Source of the DNA: Arthrobacter sp. FW306-07-I
Lineage (GTDB): Bacteria; Actinomycetota; Actinomycetes; Actinomycetales; Micrococcaceae
Reading direction: 5' to 3'
Length of the DNA: 64,000 nucleotides
NCBI RefSeq assembly: GCF_021800405.1
Contig: NZ_CP084550.1
Location: 2,976,001 to 3,040,000 of the forward strand
The position numbers and the translations under genes are program-made. The notes beneath the pieces were generated by a model, which saw only the letters and a list, made by a program, of their open reading frames with translations, was not told the origin of the DNA and did no database searches. How positions within the stretch are numbered: the first letter of the stretch is position 1; every line of letters begins with the position of its first letter. Positions 45,131 to 53,100 of this stretch are shown in pieces.

Positions 45131-45283
45131 TCAGGCGTTGGCCCTGCGTTTCAGCCAACCCCAGACGCCGGTGGCGACGAAGAGGACCAGGCCGATGATG
45201 GCGAGCCAGAGAAGGCCCTTCACGACGAAGCCAAGGATGGACAGGATGAGCCAGAGGACCAGAAGGCCGATGATGATTCCCAT
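45131..45283 (-). CDS. 50-residue hydrophobic membrane protein
   Basis: Encodes MGIIIGLLVLWLILSILGFV, then VKGLLWLAIIGLVLFVATGV and WGWLKRRANA: two hydrophobic helices separated by a single Lys and a basic C-terminus. Leaderless start: TAGAGT lies 6 bases before the ATG. This pattern of short, two-helix proteins is common in actinobacteria and carries no assigned function. Confidence 0.7.
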   Translation of the reverse strand: MGIIIGLLVLWLILSILGFVVKGLLWLAIIGLVLFVATGVWGWLKRRANA

Positions 45284-45289
45284 GGGCTT

Positions 45290-45295
45290 ACTCTA
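45290..45295 (-). promoter_or_regulatory. -10 element of leaderless promoter (50-residue gene)
   Basis: TAGAGT on the minus strand, 6 bases before the ATG at 45283. Confidence 0.6.
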
Positions 45296-45373
45296 GGCCT
45301 GTACTGCAGGAAGCGCGCGCGCATTGCCCGGCGTTTCGCGGACAGGCTTCGCAGCATGGGGCAAGAGGCAACG

Positions 45374-45404
45374 AAAGAGCCCGCTGTTTCCAGCGGGCTC
45401 TTTT
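45374..45404 (-). terminator. Terminator of tRNA-Ala
   Basis: 13-bp stem (AAAGAGCCCGCTG / CAGCGGGCTCTTT) with a 4-base loop, directly after the tRNA on the minus strand and followed by T residues. Confidence 0.88.
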
Positions 45405-45406
45405 AG

Positions 45407-45479
45407 TGGAGCTAAGGAGATTCGAACTCCTGACCTCTTCGATGCGAACGAAGCGCTCTACCAACTGAGCTATAGCCCC
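45407..45479 (-). tRNA. tRNA-Ala (anticodon CGC)
   Basis: 73-base cloverleaf on the minus strand. The acceptor arm is GGGGCTA paired with TAGCTCC plus discriminator A (one G-T-type pair). The D arm is GCTC-AGTTGGTA-GAGC. The anticodon arm is CTTCG-TTCGCAT-CGAAG with anticodon CGC, reading GCG alanine codons. The T arm is AGGAG-TTCGAAT-CTCCT. No CCA is encoded. A terminator follows immediately. Confidence 0.95.
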
Positions 45480-45612
45480 GGAACCAGCTGCCTCCTGCAA
45501 GATATCCCAGGCTGGTGCGGAACCGGTGTCCCTAGGCTACAAATTTTCCATCCCCAACGCCAATCGACGCACACGGGCATCTGCCGGTAATGCGAAGCTC
45601 CCCCGCTTGGCC

Positions 45613-46548
45613 CTAGGCGCGGCGGCGCTGGAGGACGTCGTCGAGGTTACTCAGGGCGCTCTGTGCCTTGGACAACTGCTGGGCGCTCAACTGTTCCGTT
45701 TCGCCGCCCTCTGCTGCCGTTGCCTCCGCAGCCCCCTTCTTCAAGGACGGCTTGCCGACTGCTTTGGGCGCTTCCGGCAGCTCCAACGGCTCCGGCTCAG
45801 GGCGCTCAGCCTTGGCCGCCTCCACGTAAACAGGCTTGGGAACCTCCACCGGCTCCCAGGGCGTGCCCACGGGAATGGGGGACGGAGCTGCGGCGCTGGT
45901 GTCACCGGCAGCCACTGCGACGGCGAGGGCCGCTTCACGCAGCTCCACGGCCGTCAGCGGCTTAACCTTCGCCTGGCCCGCCTCCGCATCGAAGAGCGTG
46001 CTTTCCGGCATCACGGGAGCCACCTCGGGCTTGGCAGGAATAACGACGGCGTCTTGCGGGCGGCGTGCCGGGGCACTCATGGCAGAGCGGAAGGCGGCGT
46101 TCACCTTCGCCCTGCGGTCACGGACAGCGAGCCAGCGCAGCAGTGCCACCGACGCGACGGTCACCAGGGTGCAGGTGAAGGGAAGAGCAGGCGATCCGAT
46201 GCCGAACGGAAGCAGCACACCCGAGATGAAGGCGGTGACCAGGGACAGCAGTCCCACAAGGGCCAGGGCAGTGCGGCCGTAGCGGACGCGGAACCTGGGC
46301 GGGGGTGGGGTGCTTGCAGCGCCTGCGGCACTCTTCCTGGGTTCCATGGCTTTCTCCTGCTGGGCGGCGACGTTCAGGACCAGGCCGGGATGCGGGTCCG
46401 GCCTTTCATCGGCGGGGGCGTCTGCCAGGAAGTCGCCGGCGGGCTGGAACTGGTGCCTGCGGTTCCGGAGGACGTAAGGGGCAACCCATACAATCCAGAG
46501 CGCGACGGCAACCACAAGGATCACTGAGCTGCTAAGGGGGAAGTCCAC
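45613..46548 (-). CDS. GLPR/SepX-like membrane protein of the divisome
   Basis: 311 residues from GTG 46548. One N-terminal helix (SSVILVVAVALWIVWVAPYVL, about 6-27) ends in RNRRHQ; a cytoplasmic loop follows, then two adjacent helices (about 93-145). The long C-terminal tail is Pro/Glu/Ala-rich and ends in SALSNLDDVLQRRRA. This topology and the position next to rimJ and galU match Rv0996 of Mycobacterium, GLPR of Corynebacterium (membrane receptor for the gephyrin-like Glp) and SepX of Streptomyces. TTG 46554 is an alternative start. The usual partner Glp is not encoded between galU and rimJ. Confidence 0.75.
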   Translation of the reverse strand: MDFPLSSSVILVVAVALWIVWVAPYVLRNRRHQFQPAGDFLADAPADERPDPHPGLVLNVAAQQEKAMEPRKSAAGAASTPPPPRFRVRYGRTALALVGLLSLVTAFISGVLLPFGIGSPALPFTCTLVTVASVALLRWLAVRDRRAKVNAAFRSAMSAPARRPQDAVVIPAKPEVAPVMPESTLFDAEAGQAKVKPLTAVELREAALAVAVAAGDTSAAAPSPIPVGTPWEPVEVPKPVYVEAAKAERPEPEPLELPEAPKAVGKPSLKKGAAEATAAEGGETEQLSAQQLSKAQSALSNLDDVLQRRRA

Positions 46549-46555
46549 ACTCAAA

Positions 46556-46561
46556 ACCGTA
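46556..46561 (-). promoter_or_regulatory. -10 element of GLPR-like gene promoter
   Basis: TACGGT on the minus strand, 7 bases before the GTG at 46548, with no ribosome site. It supports the GTG over the TTG at 46554. Confidence 0.45.
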
Positions 46562-46629
46562 TGAGCATCATGCCTGCTCAGGCCGCATTACCAAGGGTGT
46601 GTCGTGCCCCTGAGGGCAAACCATTGGAT

Positions 46630-47250
46630 TTATGACCGGCGCGATGCCAGCCAAGGGCCCAACAGGCCCTCCGGGACTTCTTCCGCAGTGAGGGCGAACG
46701 AGCGGTGGTCGGCCCACTTGCCATTGATGTGCAGAAAACGTGGCCGGTACCCTTCGTCCCGGAAGCCCAGTTTCTCCACCACCCGCAGGCTTGGTCCGTT
46801 CTCGGGCCGGATGTTGATTTCCATGCGGTGAAGGCCAAGCGCCTGGAAGCAGTGGTCGGTTACCAGCGCCACGGAGGTGGGCGCTATCCCCCGTCCTGCC
46901 CTGCCCTGGTCCACCCAGTATCCCAAGGTGGCCATCATGGCCGAACCCCAGACGATGGAAGATACTGTCAGCTGCCCCACGATGGCGGGTTTCCGAAGGC
47001 CCGGCTGCCACTCGGTGATGAGGAAAGGCAGAGCAGTGGCCTGGGCAGCCTGCAGATTGAGCGAGCGGACCATGTGCCGGTAGTCAGGGAGGCCGCCCGC
47101 CGGGTCCGGGTTGGATGCCTCCCACGGCGCCAGCCATTCACTGTTGCGCGACCGTACCTCGGTCCACTCTTTCTTGTCGCGGTACCGGATGGGCCGCAGG
47201 ACCAGGTCGCCCGACTCGAGGGTGACTGGCCAAATAGGACCTGTGTGCAT
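46630..47250 (-). CDS. rimJ: GNAT N-acetyltransferase, RimJ-like
   Basis: 206 residues. GNAT fold: VTLESGDLVLRPIRYRDKKEW at the start, the acetyl-CoA loop in LGYWVDQGRAGRGIAPTSVALV (Q-x-G-x-G type) and GLHRMEINIRPENGPSLRVVEKLGFRDEG near the end, the standard RimJ/RimL motif. It lies 4 bases after galU and is cotranscribed with it. In related bacteria it acetylates ribosomal protein or other N-termini; the target is not known here. Confidence 0.92.
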   Translation of the reverse strand: MHTGPIWPVTLESGDLVLRPIRYRDKKEWTEVRSRNSEWLAPWEASNPDPAGGLPDYRHMVRSLNLQAAQATALPFLITEWQPGLRKPAIVGQLTVSSIVWGSAMMATLGYWVDQGRAGRGIAPTSVALVTDHCFQALGLHRMEINIRPENGPSLRVVEKLGFRDEGYRPRFLHINGKWADHRSFALTAEEVPEGLLGPWLASRRS

Positions 47251-47254
47251 TGGG

Positions 47255-48160
47255 TTACCGGGAAAGGTCGGCGGCGAAGCCGGGCAGCCATTCCCGCAGG
47301 CCCGGGCCCAGGTCTTCGCTGTCGACGGCCAACTGGACGCAGGCCTTGAGGTAGCTCAGCTTGTCTCCGGTGTCGTAGCGGCGGCCGCGGAACACCACTC
47401 CGTAGACACCATGCCCCTGGGCATCACCGGTGGCAAGCTCCTGGAGGGCGTCCGTCAGCTGGATTTCTCCACCCCTCCCCGGCTCGGTGTGCTCGAGGAC
47501 TTCGAACACGGCCGGGTGCAGGACATAGCGCCCGATCAGCGCAAGGTTCGACGGAGCTTCCTCGGGCGTGGGCTTCTCCACCAGCCGGTTGACGCGGACG
47601 TAGTCTTCTCCGTCAATCTCCTGGATGTCGGCGCAGCCGTAAGCACTGATCTGCGAGGGCTCCACCTCGATGAGCGCAACGACGGACCCGCCCGTTTTCG
47701 CCTGCACGTCGATCATGGTGCTGAGCAGTTCGTCGCGGGCATCAATCAGGTCATCCCCCAGCAGGACGGCGAAGGCTTCGTTGCCCACGTGCTGCTTTGC
47801 CCGGAGCACCGCATGCCCCAGTCCGTGGGGGTCGCCCTGCCGGACGTAGTGGATGTCGCCCAATTGGCTGGCCGCCTGGATGGACGCAAGCTTTTCCGTG
47901 TCGCCCTTGTCCTCCAGCGTCGATTCGAGGGAGGGCACCCGGTCGAAGTGGTCTTCCAGGGCGCGCTTGTTGCGGCCGGTAATCATCAGCACGTCGTTGA
48001 GGCCCACGTGCACGGCTTCCTCCACCACATACTGGATGGCAGGCTTATCCACGACGGGAAGCATTTCCTTGGGCATCGCCTTCGTGGCGGGCAGGAACCT
48101 GGTGCCCAGGCCCGCGGCGGGAATGACGGCTTTGCGGACTCTGGGGTTACTGGTGCTCAC
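47255..48160 (-). CDS. galU: UTP-glucose-1-phosphate uridylyltransferase
   Basis: 301 residues. Nucleotidyltransferase fold with the signature PAAGLGTRFLPATKAMPKEMLP (about 14-35), the nucleotide-binding VLLGDDLIDA, the sugar-binding VEKPTPEEAPSN and FRGRRYDTGDKLSYL. Makes UDP-glucose for cell-envelope glycans and for GalE. GTG start, leaderless (TAGATT 6 bases upstream). First gene of galU-rimJ, divergent from the formyl-THF cyclo-ligase gene. Confidence 0.95.
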   Translation of the reverse strand: MSTSNPRVRKAVIPAAGLGTRFLPATKAMPKEMLPVVDKPAIQYVVEEAVHVGLNDVLMITGRNKRALEDHFDRVPSLESTLEDKGDTEKLASIQAASQLGDIHYVRQGDPHGLGHAVLRAKQHVGNEAFAVLLGDDLIDARDELLSTMIDVQAKTGGSVVALIEVEPSQISAYGCADIQEIDGEDYVRVNRLVEKPTPEEAPSNLALIGRYVLHPAVFEVLEHTEPGRGGEIQLTDALQELATGDAQGHGVYGVVFRGRRYDTGDKLSYLKACVQLAVDSEDLGPGLREWLPGFAADLSR

Positions 48161-48166
48161 CGGACT

Positions 48167-48172
48167 AATCTA
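48167..48172 (-). promoter_or_regulatory. -10 element of leaderless galU promoter
   Basis: TAGATT on the minus strand, 6 bases before the galU GTG. Confidence 0.6.
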
Positions 48173-48263
48173 ACGTCAGCGTCAAGCATTTCAGTAACCA
48201 CCGGCGCGGCAGGCTGGCATCCGGCCAGAAGCCGCTGAGTGCCGGCAACGCAGGAAGGACACC

Positions 48264-48884
48264 ATGCTGCAGGAAACGAACGCGGTCAAGGACGATATCC
48301 GGGCCGCCCACCGACGCCGGCGAGCGGGCCTAACCCCGGCGCAACTGGAAGCGGCAGGCAACGCCTTGGCTGTGCACGGCGAAGCCTGGGCCGGGACGGT
48401 TACCGGCGGCCAGCCCGGCATAGCGTGCGTGTACCTCGGCGTGGGACAAGAACCGCCCACCCTGCCGCTCGTGAATGCTTTGCACAGCAGCGGACACAGA
48501 GTGCTGCTTCCGGTGTGTGAACCCGGCAGGGAGTTGAGCTGGGTGTTCTGGACGCCGGAAACCAGCTTTGAACGCAGCAAATTTGCACCCATCCTTGAGC
48601 CCGCCGGACCCCGGCACGGGCCGGAGACAGCAGGCGCAGCGGCAGTGCTTTTCATTCCGGCCACCGCGGTGGATCGTGCCGGTAACAGGATCGGCCAGGG
48701 CGGCGGGTACTACGACAAGTTCCTGGGACACCTTGCGACAGCCGGGAAGGAAATTCCCCTGGCCGCTGTTATCTACGACGATGAATTGCTGCCTGCGGGG
48801 CGGATTCCTGCAGAGGAGTTCGACCGGCCGGTCCCGGCGGTCCTTGCGCCGTCCGGGTACCAGCCGCTCACGGGCGGCGCCTGA
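48264..48884 (+). CDS. 5-formyltetrahydrofolate cyclo-ligase
   Basis: 206 residues. ATP-dependent enzyme that makes 5,10-methenyl-THF from 5-formyl-THF. Family pattern: KDDIRAAHRRRRAGL at the start, substrate residues in LPVCEPGRELSWVFW, and the glycine-rich ATP-binding segment RIGQGGGYYDKFLG. Good AAGGA before the ATG. In Mycobacterium this gene sits next to galU and the zinc-ribbon gene in the same way. Confidence 0.93.
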   Translation: MLQETNAVKDDIRAAHRRRRAGLTPAQLEAAGNALAVHGEAWAGTVTGGQPGIACVYLGVGQEPPTLPLVNALHSSGHRVLLPVCEPGRELSWVFWTPETSFERSKFAPILEPAGPRHGPETAGAAAVLFIPATAVDRAGNRIGQGGGYYDKFLGHLATAGKEIPLAAVIYDDELLPAGRIPAEEFDRPVPAVLAPSGYQPLTGGA

Positions 48885-48908
48885 CCCCGGCCCGTCCAGG
48901 GGCAGTGA

Positions 48909-48914
48909 TAGAAT
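48909..48914 (+). promoter_or_regulatory. -10 element of fmdB/ruc promoter
   Basis: TAGAAT immediately before and touching the CIRCE element, so bound HrcA would cover the transcription start. Confidence 0.6.
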
Positions 48915-48940
48915 TAGCACTCAGGCCCTGCGACTGCTAA
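48914..48940 (+). promoter_or_regulatory. CIRCE element (HrcA operator)
   Basis: TTAGCACTC-N9-GACTGCTAA matches the CIRCE consensus TTAGCACTC-N9-GAGTGCTAA with one substitution in the right arm. It lies between the -10 box and the start of the zinc-ribbon gene. CIRCE elements control groE and dnaK heat-shock operons; the mycobacterial homologue of the following gene is also heat-inducible and HrcA-controlled. Confidence 0.85.
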
Positions 48941-48995
48941 TGGTTTACCAAGTGGCAGCACGGGACCTCTCGTTTGCCCAAGAGGAGGAGCACCA

Positions 48996-49262
48996 GTGCC
49001 AACATATGCTTACGCCTGCAAGGATTGCGGCCACGCCTTCGACATTGTCCAGTCGTTTTCGGACAGTAGCCTGACGTCCTGCCCCGAATGCCAGGGCACG
49101 TTGCGGAAGAAGTTCAACAGCGTGGGTGTCGTCTTCAAGGGCTCCGGTTTCTACCGCACCGACTCGCGCGATTCCAAGGGCAGCTCCGTCTCCCCCGCGC
49201 CTGCCGCGGCTCCGGCTGCGCCCGCTGCCGCCCCCGCCGCTTCGGCTCCGGCAGCCAGCTAG
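48996..49262 (+). CDS. FmdB/Ruc-like zinc-ribbon protein
   Basis: 88 residues. The N-terminal zinc ribbon has cysteines at 8, 11, 29 and 32 (ACKDCGH and SCPECQG), followed by KFNSVGVVFKGSGFYRTD, the FmdB family core. The C-terminal about 30 residues are Ala/Pro/Ser-rich and disordered. The mycobacterial homologue Rv0991c (Ruc) is a chaperone switched on by cysteine oxidation, and the CIRCE operator upstream argues for the same role here. GTG start with a strong GAGGAGG. Confidence 0.9.
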   Translation: MPTYAYACKDCGHAFDIVQSFSDSSLTSCPECQGTLRKKFNSVGVVFKGSGFYRTDSRDSKGSSVSPAPAAAPAAPAAAPAASAPAAS

Positions 49263-49286
49263 ACAGGCATAAGCCTTAAGTTCGAC

Positions 49287-49319
49287 GGCGGTCGGCGCAT
49301 TCCAGCGCCGGCCGCCTTT
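49287..49319 (+). terminator. Terminator after fmdB/ruc
   Basis: 12-bp stem (GGCGGTCGGCGC / GCGCCGGCCGCC, one U-G pair) with a 6-base loop, followed by TTT, 24 bases after the stop. Confidence 0.8.
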
Positions 49320-49365
49320 GTCCACATAGCGTTCGTTCTGGCTGCCCAGGTGCGGTTGCCGCAAC

Positions 49366-49371
49366 TAGCGT
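49366..49371 (+). promoter_or_regulatory. -10 element of leaderless promoter (SAF gene)
   Basis: TAGCGT, 6 bases before the ATG at 49378. Confidence 0.55.
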
Positions 49372-49377
49372 GGGCGC

Positions 49378-50106
49378 ATGCCCAGACTTCCCCGCCGTCG
49401 CCGCGACCACTACCGGCGTCCCGCCAGCCCCCGAAACATCGCACGCCGCGGCAAAGAGCGTTCACCGGGGGCGCGGTTTGCCAGCTGGGTGAACCGCAAC
49501 CGCAGGCTCGCTGCGGCGTTGTTGTTATGCGCAGCTGCAGCCCTTGCGGTCCAGCAGCTCACTCCTGCCCCGCTCTCCACTGTTAGGGCGCTGGCCGCCG
49601 CCCGGGATCTTCCCGCCGGAAGCGCCGTCACCACAGCAGATTTGGCTCACGTCCAGGTGCCGCCGGGAATGGTGGCGGACGGCTTCCTGCAGGATGACGC
49701 CGCCGCAACGGGCAAGCAGCTGGCCGCGCCCATGCGCAAGGGCCAGCTCCTCACGGACGCCCAACTGCTGGGTCCCGGACTGCTGGCTGGCACTCCGCCC
49801 GGTTCAGCGGCTGTTCCCCTGCGCATGGCGGACCCTTCGTCCACACAGCTGGTCTCCCCCGGCCAACTGGTCAATGTGGTGCTGACGCCAGCCACCGGGT
49901 TTGACCAGCAGGGTCCCTCCCAGGTCCTGGCATCTGCCGTACCCGTCCTGTGGACGTCGAACAACGGCGGCCAGGGCGGGCAATGGCTGGGCACCACGGA
50001 GACGGATGGACTAATCGTGGTGGCGGCCAACGCAGAACAATCGTCCCGTCTGGCCGGAGCCTCAACCCAGGGCCGGCTGTTCTTCGTCCTTGTCGGGCCG
50101 CCGTGA
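49378..50106 (+). CDS. SAF domain (CpaB/RcpC-like) membrane-anchored protein
   Basis: 242 residues. A very basic cytoplasmic N-terminus (residues 1-42) is followed by one helix (RRLAAALLLCAAAALAVQQL, about 42-61), then a SAF domain (RALAAARDLPAGSAVTTADLAHVQVPPGMV) and an external region with PGQLVNVVLTP. This is the layout of CpaB, a Flp/Tad pilus assembly factor. No other pilus genes are nearby, so a pilus role is uncertain; such orphan SAF genes commonly follow the FmdB gene in actinobacteria. Confidence 0.8.
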   Translation: MPRLPRRRRDHYRRPASPRNIARRGKERSPGARFASWVNRNRRLAAALLLCAAAALAVQQLTPAPLSTVRALAAARDLPAGSAVTTADLAHVQVPPGMVADGFLQDDAAATGKQLAAPMRKGQLLTDAQLLGPGLLAGTPPGSAAVPLRMADPSSTQLVSPGQLVNVVLTPATGFDQQGPSQVLASAVPVLWTSNNGGQGGQWLGTTETDGLIVVAANAEQSSRLAGASTQGRLFFVLVGPP

Positions 50107-50190
50107 CATCAGCCATGCAAGGCCGAAGCCGGGCGCTCCATCCAAACCAGGCACACATCCAACCCGGAACCCCTGGTCAGCCCTGCGCGG

Positions 50191-53100
50191 TCAGCCCCAG
50201 TGCGGTGGTTTCTGTTCCTTCAACCACGTGTCGTGGTCGTCCTCCCGGTCTCCCCAGCTGCGCGCATCGTCCTCTGCGGCCTTGCTCGGAAGGATTTCCT
50301 CGCTGCCGCCCTGTGCCGCGCGCGCCGCAGGGGCATTCGGGCCGGGTGCCGCAGGCGCCCCCGACGCAGCAGCGTCAGTGCCAGGTTCAGGGTTTCCGTT
50401 CTTGTTCTCGTCGTAGTGCATGTCTTCCTCGGGACCGGCTTTCCCGGCCCTGTCTTCCTTGCTCAATTCTTCTCTGCTCAAATCTTCTTTGCCCGCGGAA
50501 GCTGCCGATGATGCGGTATCGATTCCATTGAGCGCCTGGTGGACGTCGTCGTCAAGGAAGCCCGTAGAGGTCGTGGTCCTGCCAGGGAGCACGATGTTCT
50601 CAAGTCCCAGGTACCCCGCTATGCGGTCGGCGCAGGTCGAGGGGTCGGTGAAGACTTCGATGGTCCACAGCGGCATGTAGCGCCAGCCCAGGCGTTCCAG
50701 CAGTTCCGGGCGCAGCCGGCTGCGTTCACGCACGCTCATGGCGCGGTACTGCTTGGTGCCGTCGGATTCGATGGCCACAGGCCGGGGCAGGTCCAGGTCG
50801 TCCTGGCCCATGGTGTTCAGGGGGTCGGCCGCGGCAACAACGTCGATGGCGCCGTCGTACTGGTGCCACACCCGGGCGCCGCGGGCGCGCAGCCTGTCCC
50901 CCAGATCCGCTACCAGGGGATCCGCTCCCAGTGCCTGTTCGCTGGCAGCGGCACGGGACGCCGGAGTGCCCAGGTCCGTGTTGCCGGAGATTTCCCGGTT
51001 CAGCAGCGTGTAAAGGTCCACCGCCCCGTGGGTGAGGCGGGTGTGGTCCAGGTCTTCCGGCCGGAAGCAGGTCAGCACGTGCAGGGAACGCCGTGCCCGG
51101 GTCATCGCCAGGGCAAACTTTTCCCGGCCACCCTCGGCGGACAGCGGCCCGAAGTTGTGGAGTGCACGGCCGTGGGGGGTCCGCCCGAATCCCGGTGAGA
51201 AGATGACGTGGTCACGCACCAGGCCTTGGGCGCGTTCCAGGTCAACCACCCGGAAGGACTCCGGGCCGGCACCGAAGAATCCGGCGAGGCCGGGCTGGTT
51301 GGACAGCTGGAGCCTGATGGACTCGCCAATCCGGGCCGCGTGCCGGAGACTGGCGGTTACGACCGCGAGGGACGTTCGGGGGCGCATCCTGGCGTGCTCG
51401 AAGACCAGTTCCACAACGCGGTTGACCTCCGCCACGACGGATTCCACACCCTCGTGGTCGGCACTGGGCAGGCCGGTGCCGTCCGGCAGGTACTCAACCA
51501 ACAGGGAGCGGTCCAGCCCCGTGGCGGACTGCCCTTCCGGCAGCCGGCGCAGGCCGCCGTCGTAAAAGCTCTTACTCAGCTGGAGGACCAAGTCCTCGTC
51601 CACCGCGCGATACACCACATTGAGCCGCCATACCGGCAGGACGGCGGAGAGCGCGGTAAAGGCGCTTTCCACACGGTGGTGCGCCGACTCGCCGGGCGCC
51701 AGCCGCTCCACTCCCACGGTGAAGGTCCGTGGCGTTGCTATGCGGGAATCACCGAAGGCAATGACCTGCCGTGCACGGGCAATCGAGGGCAGGACGGCCT
51801 GCAGGGAGGTGGCCTCAGCATCGAGGATCACCACCGCGTCGAAATGCTGCTCCGCTGGCAGCAGGCCCGTCATGAGGTAGGGACTGACAGACCAGACGGG
51901 AACCAGCGTCCCGATCAGGTCAGGCGCCTGTGCGGTCAGGGCGGGCAGGGAGACCCGCCCGTCCTTCAGCAGGCTGCGCAGGAGGCCGGCCTGCCGCGGC
52001 TGGGCGGCAATAGCGGTGCGCCACCGCTCCGCCAGGGCCCACCGCAGCCGGGCTGCGCCGCTGGCAATGTGCGCATTGTCTGCGAGGCGGTACTCTGCTT
52101 CGAGCCGGCGCAGTGCGTCGCCGTCGGACATGGCCAGGTAGTCGTCACCGCTGATCATTGCCTCGAGCGCGGACTGCCACCAGGCCAGTTCCAATTCGGC
52201 CGCGACCGATCCTTCGGGTACTTCCCGTTCGGCAAGGTCGGCAAGGAGTTCACCCAGGCCGTGTTCGCGCATGTTCTCGATGAGGAGTGTGCGTTCGGGC
52301 AGGGTCTTGAGCGTATCGGTGTCCGCCACCAGGCGCTCCAGGCGTTCCATCAGCTGCGGGTAGGGAACGCCGGTCAGCGACCCACCGTCTTCCGTATGCC
52401 GCAGCGCCTCGCCCAGCTGCGCCAACTCCTTGTCCAGGGAGCGGTACATGGCGTTCATTTCGGCCAGGCCCGATGGAACGGCAGGGTGCCGCTGCGTTGT
52501 GGCGTATCCCGCCCACAGGGCCCGCTGTTCCTGCACCAGCAGCAGGGACGAGTGCAGGTCCGCGATGTGGACGCCCGGACGCACATATTCCTTGGCCACC
52601 CGGCGCAGCCTGGAGCGCTGCATGGCCGTCAGCTCGATGCCGCGCTCACGCCGCCACGAGGACGGTGCAGTGGCGGAGATCAGGTCCGTCACCGGGCGGT
52701 CGAAGATGTCCGGGGTGAACTTGTCCAGGCTGCCGCGGACGGCAACCAGCAGTTCCAGCTGCTCGCCCCACTCGGCAAAGGATTCGCCCAGACGGATTTC
52801 GGCGTGCTCGGCAACCGCGTCCATCCGGTCGCGGAGGATGGGAAGGCTCTTGGCCACGGACCGGACCAGGTCCTGGGCTTCCTCGGTTTCCTTGCGGGTC
52901 AGCAGCCTTGCGCCGTGCCAGGGGCTGGTGGTGGCCGCCTTGCTGAAGCTGCCCAGTTCGGCAGCACGGCGAAGCCGGCCGGCCAGTTCATCGCGGTCCC
53001 GGATGCTGTCCAGGACGCTGCGCTTAAGCCGGACGGTGGTGGCCGGTGCCGGATGGATGGACGTGAGTTCGGCGAGGGACTGCATGGCCTGGTACGGCGA

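Noticed and set aside
49378..50106. Calling the SAF-domain gene a pilus assembly gene
   Set aside because: Only the CpaB-like layout is present; no Tad/Flp pilus genes are nearby.
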